Of a stretch of DNA of 64,000 bases, positions 55,105-64,000 are shown piece after piece (positions within the stretch are counted from its first letter, which is position 1; each line of letters begins with the position of its first letter). The notes under the pieces are model-generated. The model worked only from the letters and a program-made list of their open reading frames with translations, was not told where the DNA came from and ran no database searches. The DNA comes from Protea cynaroides (taxonomy: Eukaryota; Streptophyta; Magnoliopsida; Proteales; Proteaceae). The translations under genes were made by a program, and so were the position numbers. The stretch covers positions 26,815,815 through 26,879,814 of the forward strand of contig CM053265.1 in the NCBI GenBank assembly GCA_028583415.1, written 5' to 3'.

Positions 55105-56768
55105 AATCATAGGAAGGATCATAATATTAGCCATGAAATCAAGTTATGAGGGGATGTGGCTGAGAGTAAAAGTTGACCAAAAACTTATGCGATCCCAGGT
55201 ATGATCGACCACATGAGGCACATATGTTAGACCACACACCCTCGGAAAGGTTTCAGGGAGGGAATGGTCGCATGTATGTGGTTGTATGACATGCGACCAC
55301 ACGTATCGACCGTAGTCCCTGTGGTCATAGAAACTGAGACCACAGGTGTAGTCACACCTGTGACCACTCAACTTCTAGAGGTCTGTTTGATTCTAGTATG
55401 GACCGTTGACTACTGTAAATTGATGAGCTTGAACCCTAACTTAGAACTTACAAATTTCTTAGGTTTCCAAGAGGATCAAGAGTGAGTTAAGAAGCTTGGA
55501 GAAGATTGAACATTTCTAGCATGTGAGAGAACAGAACCTAAACTAACTGGCTAATAATAAACTGTTTACTTTTATTGAGTCCAATGCTATGCCTGATTCT
55601 ATGATTTCTTGTTTGTAATGTGCATATCACATGTCATCCAATATTCTTGCTATTACTATTCATGCATATTTAATTCTGTCTACTATTACATGATGATGAT
55701 GATGCTAGGAATAAGCATGTGATTATGTGTGTGTGGTTAGTGTACTTGATGCGAGTAGAGCATCAGGGGGAGGACATGACATTGTGGTTCATCCTGGTCA
55801 CCAGACTCTAGCTCTATCTCTACTGAAGTCTTGTTCACTAACATCGTTCGTATCACCATTACCTTAGCAGAACTATTAGGTCATAGGGCATCAGGGGAGG
55901 TGATCTCGGACCGTATAGTCTTCGACTCTATCGAGGGGCCTTAGCTCTATCTCTATGTACGTATTGAGGGATGCTGGGGTGAAGCCTTAGATACATTGGA
56001 TGATATTTTGGATTGGTTAGTTACAAACCCAGTTTGTAAGCCCTTGCCAATAAGGGCATACGTGCTAATATAGGTAGGGCATCAGGGGAAGTATTGACGG
56101 TGTTTGATCTAGGCAATTTAGCTCTATCTCTATTCCATGGTGGGTGCATGTGGGACGGTTCTGGTGTTTGATCCATTGGGTGGATTCACACACTAGTGTA
56201 TAGAGGTGCGGAGGTCACCAATCCTTTCTATAGCATATTGTAAACTTAAAAACCAGACCAAAGATATGAATTGAATGCATGCATATGTTTGTTGCATTGT
56301 TTTGTTTGCTCACTAAGCCGTGATGTGTATTCACCTTTTCGACGTCGAATATTTTTTATTGTTGATGCAGATCCTACCGTTGAAGATTACAAGAACACGT
56401 CAACATATGGACACATAGCGGTGATGGACGTAGAAGCTATGGAAGAGGTGCATGATCCATCGTGCGAGTGCAATTCATGTGTTTTCGATTAGTTTAGTTT
56501 GGTTATTGGAACATGTAATTGATTACTTTATTTTATTTTATGTCTTAAGTTATTTTGGAGATAATTGGATAATTAATTATGCTATTACTGTTAGATACTC
56601 AGTTCATTAGTATTAAAGACTTCCATTATTGTTTATTTACTCTGATTATGCTTGTGGAATGTATCTAGTTTAATCGGATGGGCACGGCCTATATGAGATC
56701 CTGGTTGAACCGTTGGTTTTCTTGACGGTTCATCACACTACTAGTTAGACCATATTTGGGGTGTAACA
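55105..56768 (+). repeat. 5' LTR of element B, right part
   Basis: Resumes after R and runs to GGTGTAACA just before the PBS. It has a GTGGTCGC/GCGACCAC word cluster (55190-55370) and three or four GGGCATCAGGGG...AGCTCTATCTCTA modules (55740-56130). Confidence 0.85.
56371..56492 (+). CDS. LTR-encoded 39-codon terminal-exon candidate (LTR B)
   Basis: Follows TTGTTGATGCAG and encodes TVEDYKNTSTYGH...SCECNSCVFD, 122 bases to TAG. Against LTR A, the codons for D, S, N, S and V in the tail differ only at third positions. Confidence 0.5.
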
Positions 56769-56771
56769 GCT

Positions 56772-56783
56772 TGGTATCAGAGC
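56772..56783 (+). promoter_or_regulatory. Primer binding site of element B
   Basis: TGGTATCAGAGC three bases after the LTR, initiator tRNA-Met type. Confidence 0.92.
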
Positions 56784-57038
56784 TCTCAAGCTCTACTCCA
56801 TTAAACTAAATTATTTCCACAAGAGACGTGAACTGAGTTAGGATAAACTAAAAACCGTAATACGAATACACGATAAGCACCTATGTTGTTTGAGACATAA
56901 ATTAAGAAAGAAAATAATACATATATGTAAATGGGAAACAAATGGATATAGCTATATATAGACTTGAATATGAAATAACAAATTTACATCATGGGCCAGA
57001 GTACAGTCCACAACCCAGACAGTTACTCTGTAATACAA

Positions 57039-58104
57039 CTAGAAAAAAATGTACATGTCATCTGATGGTGGGCGCGAAGGACCAATCGAATGAGAAGCCC
57101 GACAAGGGCTGGCTCCTGTAGAATGCTGTGGTGATGGAGGAGGTATGGCATCCACATCCTTGTACTTCCGATCATCGTCCTCCTCATCGTCACTCTTCGA
57201 TGCCTCTGCTGCCGCCTCTGCATCTGCTGCCGCCACTGGAGTAAGGGGATGCACCATAGCATTTCTCTCTTCATCACTAACCTGCGCATCTAGCATCCCC
57301 ATCTTGCAGATGGCCTCCCAGTCTAGACCAGTTAAAAAGGTGTCCTTATGAATCCTCTCATGCACTAGGTCCACTTGTAGGCGAGTGAGTAGAGTGGTGA
57401 TCAAGCGCCCATAGGGTAGGTTACCCACTAGACCAGGCGTCGTGGCATGTTGCATAGTCCTAATGATGATATAAGGAAGGCAGATAGGCTGCTTAGTGCA
57501 GATGCAGTACAGAAGGTACTGAGTCAACTGTGAAACTTTTTCATAGTGTCTACTCTAGGGAATTAGGTTGTGCTGATTGATCTTGTAGTACACTAGAGGC
57601 TCTAAAAGTAGGTTAATTGCCTATCTGCCAGCGGTCATTTGGAAGAATCTGGTTGTCAATTTCTGCATGCATTCTCACAAACAGGAACTGGGGTTCCTTG
57701 GGTGCACAGTAGACCAAGAGACTATCATTTGAGATGCCCAGGATATTAGCCAACTCCTGGTAGTTAAATGAGATCTCTAACCCTTTGACTAAACTGGTGA
57801 TCCTGAGCTCTCTGCCCCTATCTATATCCTTTAGGTCACCCTCCACCTTTAAATTGCAGTAAAACTATTTTACCAACTTAGGACGGGTGCAACCCTCATA
57901 TAGAATCATGGGGAGCCTATCTATATCACCAAATGCCCTCTCCACATTGAATAGGGTTAGGCTGGCCAAGTTGACACAATGACTTCCTTCTGCCTTCTTG
58001 CATTGGTACCAGGGATACTGTACCTCCACTTCGATGGACCTAAAGAGATGAAGATCATGAACTCTGGGAACTTTAGTACGAACCATGTTATCTGAAAAAG
58101 CATA
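57039..58104 (-). pseudogene. Antisense ORF resembling the putative plant transposon protein domain
   Basis: On the minus strand, after an acceptor-like TTTTTTCAG, coding-like sequence starts MVRTKVPRVHDLHLF. It continues through VKYFYCNLKVEGD and ITSLVKGLEISFN (the start of the domain in plant transposon-related ORFs) and, after one stop and a frameshift near 57600, through LPYIIIRTMQHA and LPYGRLITTLLTRLQVDL. The tail is Ala/Asp/Glu-rich and low in complexity. Antisense ORFs of this sort are known in plant Ty3/gypsy elements, mainly the Tat lineage; here it lies between PBS and gag of a chromovirus-like element. Function unknown. Confidence 0.7.
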
Positions 58105-58679
58105 AACCAATAGGCAATAGGTTAGATATAAAGGATTCAAATTTGGCATTATGACGGCGTGATTTGGCCAAAGCTTCATCTTGCCCAAATGCTTGGACTA
58201 GAGGACTTACATACGTTAAAAACCATCATACAATGATGAATTAAATGAGAAATTGCCATTAATTAAAACAAATTGAAGAAAGTTGGGAAATTGGGAAAAA
58301 TCCCCAATTTTTAGGTCAAAAGATAAATTTTCTATTGATTGACCAAACCGACCAATGAAACCCAAAATTTCTATAGGGCTTTTGTCAATTGGGTGCCCAA
58401 TGGCAAGGTTCACCAGTAAAAATCAAATTTTTACGGTTAAATAAAATTTAATTGGGAAAAGATTGAAATAGAAGATGAAAAATCTAGAATGAACCAACAA
58501 AGAGAACAATGAAAACGTAGAACGTACCGTAGAGATGTGGAATCTAGTGCTTGATCGAAGGAATTTCATTCAAGGTGAGTGGTTGGTACTGTAGCAACTC
58601 AGTGGAGGCGAGTTGAGTTGTAAACAGTAGAAGACAAAAAGAGAATGGAGAAAAGGACTCAAACATTGGGTTTAAAAAC

Positions 58680-58860
58680 CTAATTTAGGGTCTTGTGGTC
58701 GCAGAATTCGACCAAAAATGCGACCACACGATCGACCCCACGATCTACCACAGGCTCTCAGTGAATTGCCAGGGTTCATATGGTCGCAACCCTGTGGTCA
58801 CATATAGTGCTACCACACCCATCGACCCCACGATGAAAATGCTCCGTTTTGACTGAATGA
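58680..58860. repeat. GTGGTCGC/GCGACCAC word cluster in the leader of element B
   Basis: Words such as TGTGGTCGCAGA, ATGCGACCACACGATCGACC and TATGGTCGCAACC recur, like the LTR clusters but inside the element, between the antisense ORF and gag. Confidence 0.75.
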
Positions 58861-58977
58861 CTTTAAAATTTAAATTTTTGCCTCGTTTATTGTGAGATTA
58901 ACATGAGATCAACGTATATTATACTTGCTTCATATGTTTCCTTGACTTTCAGGCACTACCACCTTCAAAAATAGGAA

Positions 58978-60110
58978 ATGGCTGGGCAAAGAATAACCCA
59001 GAGAGGACGTAACCCAATTCCACCTCCATCACCACCTGTGGAGGTAAATGCCCATGAAAACCCTAAGGAATAGGAAAACCAAAATATGGTACCATCAGGA
59101 GTCAACAACCAAGCCAACCCAACAAACTTCCCAGCCCCACCTACGGATTTGGCTAGTGGTTATGAATTTGGCACAACAGGTACAACAATTGCAGCAGATG
59201 CAAGCCAACATGCAAGCTACTCTAGGAATCGCTCCCCCAGCCACAAACATAATACCTCTACCAGCAGGGCTAGCTAGTACCATACCAGGGGTAGCAACAC
59301 CGTGCCCCAAACATCAGCCATGAACAACACGGTACCCCAAGCACCTCAAACGCCAGTTGTACAAGCTCAAGTACAAAACCCTAAAGTACCTCAAGGTGGA
59401 TATAACCAAGACAATTATCAGTACCAACCACCTATGTATGGACATATGCTCAGTATCAGCTGGACCATTCTAGGTTGATCGAGTGTTTTCTGAAAATGAA
59501 GCCGAGGGAGTTCACTAGCAAGCCATCGGATCCTTTATGGTCAGCCCATTGGATCGATGAGATGGAAATGAACTTCATGATGATGACTATCAATGAAGAA
59601 GAGAAGATATTATGCGTAACCTTTATGCTGAAAGGTGATGTCCATCATTGGTGGAAATCTACTTGGAGTTATCTGTTGACAAAGCATACTCAATTGACCT
59701 GGACTACCATCAAAGACGCCTTCTTCGAGAAGTATTTTCCCAGGAGTTTTAGAGATGCGATGGAAAAGGAGTTTCTGAGTCTGTATCAAGGACAGATGAC
59801 TGTAGACCCTTATCAGCAGTGTTATGAAGAGCTATTCTTTTTTACTCCCTCTAGCATGTAGGAAGAAGATACCAAAATTCGAAGGTTCGTCATGAGACTT
59901 AGGGGAAGTATACGGGAGCATGTATTGGGGTTGGAAAAGAAGATCTATAACGAAGCTGTACATATTGCTCGAGTACTAGAATTGAGTCAGTGGGAGAGCT
60001 ACTTTGCTCAGAACAGGGGCATTAAGAGGCCTAATGGAAATATATATAACGGAGGGAACTCCAAGACATTAAACCCTTCCATACTCAAGGCTTCAATGCT
60101 ATAGCCAAGA
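58978..60110 (+). pseudogene. Gag of element B
   Basis: The ATG at 58978 (MAGQRITQRGRNPIPPPSPP) follows an acceptor-like TTGACTTTCAG, so gag may be made from a spliced leader. After a Pro/Gln-rich part the capsid core reads MIECFLKMKPREFTSKPSDP (59475), LKGDVHHWWKS, FFEKYFPRSFRDAMEKEFLS and RFVMRLRGSIREHV. One TAG near 59035, a frameshift before 59475 and a TAG at 59859 break it. Confidence 0.88.
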
Positions 60111-60149
60111 CTACACCAATAGACCAACCTTAGCAAAGGCAAGGAAGTC

Positions 60150-60373
60150 TGGAGTTAAGTGCTTCAACTGTGATTAAGTAGGCCATTATTCAAGGGACTA
60201 CCCTAAACCAAAGAAGCAACTACAACAAGGCAAGGTTTATGCAATAACTACTGAAGATGCGGCTGCATCACCCGATGTAGTCATAGGTATGACCTGACCT
60301 TTTGTTGTAACGTCTTGTATGAGCATCCATATTAATTTAAGACTAATATCATAGGTAACGTACCCATTAATGG
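60150..60373 (+). pseudogene. Zinc knuckle and protease start of element B
   Basis: VKCFNCD.VGHYSRDY near 60155-60200 is a CCHC knuckle with the last Cys changed to Tyr and a stop inside. AITTEDAAASPDVVIG near 60240 is the linker before protease in Tekay-type elements. It stops where LTR D begins. Confidence 0.8.
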
Positions 60374-61550
60374 TGTAAGACCCGTATCGAACTAACCAGT
60401 CTTACCACCTTGTATCAGGTCATCCTATCATGGTCGGGCCAAGTGGACCAAGTGCATGAAGAAACCACAAGACTAGATATGAAAATTAACCCAAAAATAG
60501 TCAATTATGAGAGCGTGGTCGCATACCTAAATAGGTGTGATCGACCACACCTTAAAATAATGCAACCACAGGAATTTAGGTCGTGTGGTCGCATGTTTAA
60601 GAGGGTGTGGTCGACGGGTTCTACGACCCTACCTCCGACCACATGGATTCCAAACAGAACCGAGTTTAGGAAACCTTCCTAATCCAAAGGGCTTCTTTCC
60701 TAAACTCAGTAGGGCTTATTATGGAGGGTTTTCCTCTATAAATAGGATGTCCCTTAGCCTATTTCACCCTTTTAGAATTCAAACTGAAAGTGGGAGAAAG
60801 AGAAGAGAAGGAAGAAGGAGAATTGAAGAGGAAGACTAAGGAGGAAGAAAATTTAGAGAAAACTCTGAATCTTCAACAAGCTTAAGGTATGAAAACATTC
60901 CCCATGTTAAATTGAGAGCCTAGAATAGTTCATGAAAGAGATAGGATTTAGGTGAAACCCAAATCATCAATCCATGGATAAATTCCAAGAGAATCCATGG
61001 GAGGAAATTATGTGGACAATGGATTGAGTATAAAATAATAGTTCTGAGCCATAGAACAATCATAGGAAGGACCATGATGATAAGCCAAGGGGTCTAAACA
61101 TGAAGGAATGAAGTTGAGAGTGAAAGGTCGACCATCACACGTGTGGTTGCACGTGTGGTCGCACGATGTGCCACCACATGAGGCACACATATTCGACCAC
61201 ACACCCTCGGAAAGACCAGGAAGGGTGTGGTCACATGTGTGGTCACATGATATGCGACCACACCTTGCGACCACATGGCCTCGGGAAGTTCCAGGGAAGG
61301 TGTGGTCGCATGTGTGGTCGCAGGATATGCAACCACACCCTGCGACCACATACCCTGTGGTCACAGAAACTGAGACCACAGGTGCTGCCACACCTACGAC
61401 CCCTCAGTTTCTGTTAGTCTAAATTTATGGGAATTAATTTTAATTTAAAATCTATAAATTTGTTAGGTTTCCAAGTAGTCTAAGAGTGAATTACAAAGCT
61501 TGAATGAGGATCTATTATCAACCAAAGTTGAGGGAACAAGACTTAAATTA
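60374..61550 (+). repeat. LTR D, left part
   Basis: Starts TGTAAGACCCG after AATGG with no polypurine tract. It is closest to LTR B, with GTGGTCGCA-type clusters at 60510-60650 and 61120-61400. Similarity with LTR B ends near 61550. Confidence 0.82.
60737..60744 (+). promoter_or_regulatory. TATA box of LTR D
   Basis: TATAAATA followed by GGATGTCCCTTAGCC. Confidence 0.72.
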
Positions 61551-62996
61551 AGGGAAGAATGAAAAAAGGAAAAAAGAAGAGAAGAAGGAAAGAAGAAGGA
61601 AAAGGAAGCAAGAGAGAAGAAAGGGAAAAAAACGTGGAAAAAAGGAAGAGAGAAGAAAAAGAAAAGAAAAAAAACACGTTTTCTAAAAGAGAACATGAAA
61701 AGAGAGAGGGAGAAGAAGAAAAGGAAGGAAGAGAGAAGAAGAAAGAAAAGGAAAGAAGAAATAAAGGAAGGAAGAGAGAAGAAGATAGAGGAAGAAACAT
61801 TCTCTAGAAGAAAGAAATGTGGGAAAGAGGACGAAGAGAAGAAAGGAAAGAAGAAAAAGGAAAGAAAGGATTTTTTAGAAGAAAAAGAAGAAAAGGAAAG
61901 AAGGGATCTTCTAGAAGAGGAGAGAAGAGCATAAATAGGCCAAGAGAAAGAGAGAGGGAGCTTCCATTTTCCAGACCACTGGAGCCGTGAGTGAGAGAGA
62001 GAGGACGAGAAAAAGGGAGAAGAGAGAGAAGAAGAAGAGAAAAGAAAGAAAGGAGAAGAAGAAAAGAGAGAAAGAGAGGAGCAGAGAAGAGGATAATGAG
62101 AATTAACCTTCAAAGAGCTTGATACAATCTTCAAACATCCTACATCAAAGGTTTCACTCCATTCGAGCACAAGGTTGGTACCCTAAAATGAATTTAGGGG
62201 TCTTTAGAATGCTTGAATGTCGATTTTGCTTGAAAAAAGCTTATTTTCATTAAATCTCGATCAAGAATGCTCTATTGCATGCATATTAATATTAGGATAC
62301 CTATGTCTAGCATTTTTTAAGAATGATGATTTGTCTAAAATATTCAATGATGAAGCTTTGAATGCTATATGATGATGTTTGATGTTTTTGACAAGTTTCA
62401 CAAAGTGGTTTCTAATCTGAAATTTTCAGATTTAGGATCCAAACTTAGGACGTGCATCTCATGTGTTTTTCTTAGATTTTGAAGCCCAAATTTTTATGGG
62501 ATTCTCTTTGATGTGTTATAAGATTACCTTAAAATTTTTGTTCCATTTGGAATTTTATGGAAGTCTATCAAAAAATTCTTCTTTGGCATTGCTGTCTTAT
62601 TCAGATATAATGCAATCCTCTATCAGAAAGTCTCTAGATAAGGGTCCTATGTATATAATCAGGAAATCAAATCTCATATGAATTTGTTAGATATGAAAGT
62701 TTTCTAAAAAATGACACTGTTTTTGGATTTTTTTGATTTTTTATTGAATTAATATTGATTTTTAAGTACATAATGCTCTGATTTTGAATCAGTTACAATA
62801 TACTGATTGTATGATTGAAAAGGATCTTTTTCACAAAGAGAATGTTCTGTTTTTACTTATTTTTCTTGATGAAATTTTAGATCGGACAGTTATTTACATG
62901 GACATATATCTGGATTTAATTTTCATTAAGTATGAGATTTCATAAGGAATTTATGGTGCAACTGGTCAAAAATCTGGAACAGATTTTGTAAGACCC
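61551..62996. other. Purine-rich insert with promoter-like box, type unknown
   Basis: Almost pure A/G from 61551 to about 62095, then CATAAATAGG at 61930-61939 inside it as a possible TATA box, then AT-rich sequence without domains (62100-62996). It interrupts LTR D and is itself followed by LTR C. It resembles an LTR or leader of another element; open frames here are composition artefacts. Confidence 0.45.
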
Positions 62997-64000
62997 GTGT
63001 CAATCTAACCCGGTCTTACTACCTTGAACCAGGTCTACCCATCATGGTCGACCCAAATGGACCAAGTGTGTGAAGGAGATTGTGATCCCAGGTATTAAAC
63101 TGACCCAAAAATACTCAAAAGGGGCGAGAGTCAATTTTTAACCGGGGGTGACTTTTTGTACTGGGGGGTCCGACACCCAGTGAGGTGGGGTCGGACCCCC
63201 GAGTACAACAAGTCAGACCCTCAGTTTTTAACCGGGGGTCGGACATTTTAAAACCAGGGGTTGACGGGATCGTCGACCCCCTCATCGACCCCCAGTTGCC
63301 GCCAGAAACAGAAATTTGGAAACTTTTCTAATTTCGGTTGGGCTCTTTCTTAATCTCAATGGGACTTATTTTAGGAGTTTCTACTCTATATAAAGGACGT
63401 CCCTAAGCCTCTTTCACTCCTTTTAGAATCCTAATTGAATTGAGAGAAAGAGAAGAGAAGGAAGAGAAGAAGAAGAGAAGGAAAGTAGAGAAGAAGGAAA
63501 AGGAGAAGAGTTTCAGAGAAGGAGTACTCTTCTCAGGTAAGAATACTAATTCTATGTATTTTGTGAAACTTAGAATAGTTAATGAGAAAAGTATGATGTA
63601 GGAGAAACCCCAAACCATCAATCCATGATTAAGTTTCAATGGAAACCATGGAGGAGATCAACTAAACCATATGATATGTAAAGAGTAGTTCTAAACCATA
63701 GGAAGTGTATGGAATGGACTATGGAAGGAAGCCATAGGATTCAAACAAGAGAGAATGGACCAAAAGGTGATTTATCGACCAAACCCACGAGGGGTTCGCA
63801 CCTAGGGTTGATGGACCCATCGACCCTGGCATCGACCCTACTATAGGGGGTCGCAGTATACTACTACCCTAGCATCGACCCGTCCTGCTACCCCCAGTTA
63901 ACAGCAAGTTCGAAAAATTGGAATAAAATCTAACTAAATTCTATCAACTTTGTTAGGTCTTCTAGCAATATAATATCAATATAAATATGATTTTTAAAGC
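62997..64000 (+). repeat. LTR C, truncated by the window edge
   Basis: Starts TGTAAGACCCGTGTCAATC and is closest to LTR A. It contains GGTCGAC-type clusters (63120-63300, 63770-63900) and a TATA box, and continues to TTTTTAAAGC at the edge, equal to about position 1010 of LTR A. Confidence 0.88.
63387..63394 (+). promoter_or_regulatory. TATA box of LTR C
   Basis: TATATAAA followed by GGACGTCCCTAAGCC. Confidence 0.75.

Larger units (their letters stand above)
52010..60373 (+). mobile_element. Ty3/gypsy chromovirus-like element B with antisense ORF
   Basis: The 5' LTR (52010-56768, interrupted by element R) is followed by a PBS, a leader carrying an antisense ORF, and gag with a zinc knuckle and the start of protease. 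Pol is absent: at 60374 another LTR (D) begins without a polypurine tract, so D is probably a separate insertion into B. B itself sits in the Tat element. Its LTR is related to A, R, C and D, and its gag style is of the Tekay type. Confidence 0.8.

Noticed and set aside
56772..56783. tRNA gene
   Set aside because: Only the 12-base complement of a tRNA 3' end is present; it is the primer binding site.
60374..61550. LTR D as the 3' LTR of element B
   Set aside because: It starts in the protease region with no polypurine tract before it; a separate insertion explains this better, though an internal deletion ending exactly at the LTR is not excluded.
61463..62170. 235-residue minus-strand Ser/Phe-rich frame, like a membrane protein
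   Set aside because: Shadow of the A/G-rich plus strand; lack of stops follows from composition.

Overview
Organism and character: this is nuclear DNA of a flowering plant. It has an intron-containing gene for a plastid-type protein, Ty3/gypsy and Ty1/copia retrotransposons of plant lineages, Mutator-like elements with 9-bp target duplications, and a fragment of the plastid rpoC2 gene. Nothing fixes the genus. Well over half of the window is transposable-element DNA, much of it nested. There are no bacterial features, tRNA or rRNA genes, or CRISPR arrays. Host gene: only one cellular gene can be reconstructed, a plastid-targeted NTF2-like (SnoaL-like) protein of 230 residues. Its five exons (15409-15789, 35529-35643, 35916-35997, 36140-36191, 44059-44121) join in frame with GT-AG introns, so 693 coding bases are spread over 28.7 kb. 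Intron 1 (19.7 kb) holds a Mutator-like element carrying a nested copia element, then a 7.6-kb element with long inverted ends and a smaller TIR element inside it. Intron 4 (7.9 kb) holds a copia element with a perfect target duplication and three further insertions of its own. Left flank (1-15015): old repeat DNA with an rpoC2 fragment; a Tekay-type Ty3/gypsy chromovirus (element A, 1990-7274, target duplication CATTG) with a truncated 5' LTR; tandem repeats; a large diverged palindrome built from an LTR-like unit; 2.3 kb of homopolymer sequence that looks like assembly noise; and a reversed Tat-type LTR fragment ending 394 bp before the host ATG. Right flank (44122-64000): a small TIR element; a Tat-lineage Ty3/gypsy element (46559-52009) with LTR, gag, protease, degenerate RT, RNase H and the extra archaeal-type RNase H; this is interrupted by chromovirus element B (5' LTR from 52010, PBS at 56772, antisense ORF, gag). 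B's LTR is itself interrupted by the reversed element R (52673-55099). Further LTRs D (60374) and C (62997) follow to the window edge. Most interesting signals: (1) three diverged Tekay-type LTRs (A, B, R) each carry, after a splice-acceptor-like CAG, an open frame of exactly 122 bases (39 codons plus stop); between A and B the changes in its CxCxxC tail are almost all synonymous. (2) Arrays of GGTCG/CGACC words recur in these LTRs in subfamily-specific versions. (3) Two Tekay copies keep both ends and the target duplication, but the tip of the 5' LTR is joined directly to pol. (4) Element B carries an antisense ORF resembling the putative plant transposon protein domain between PBS and gag.
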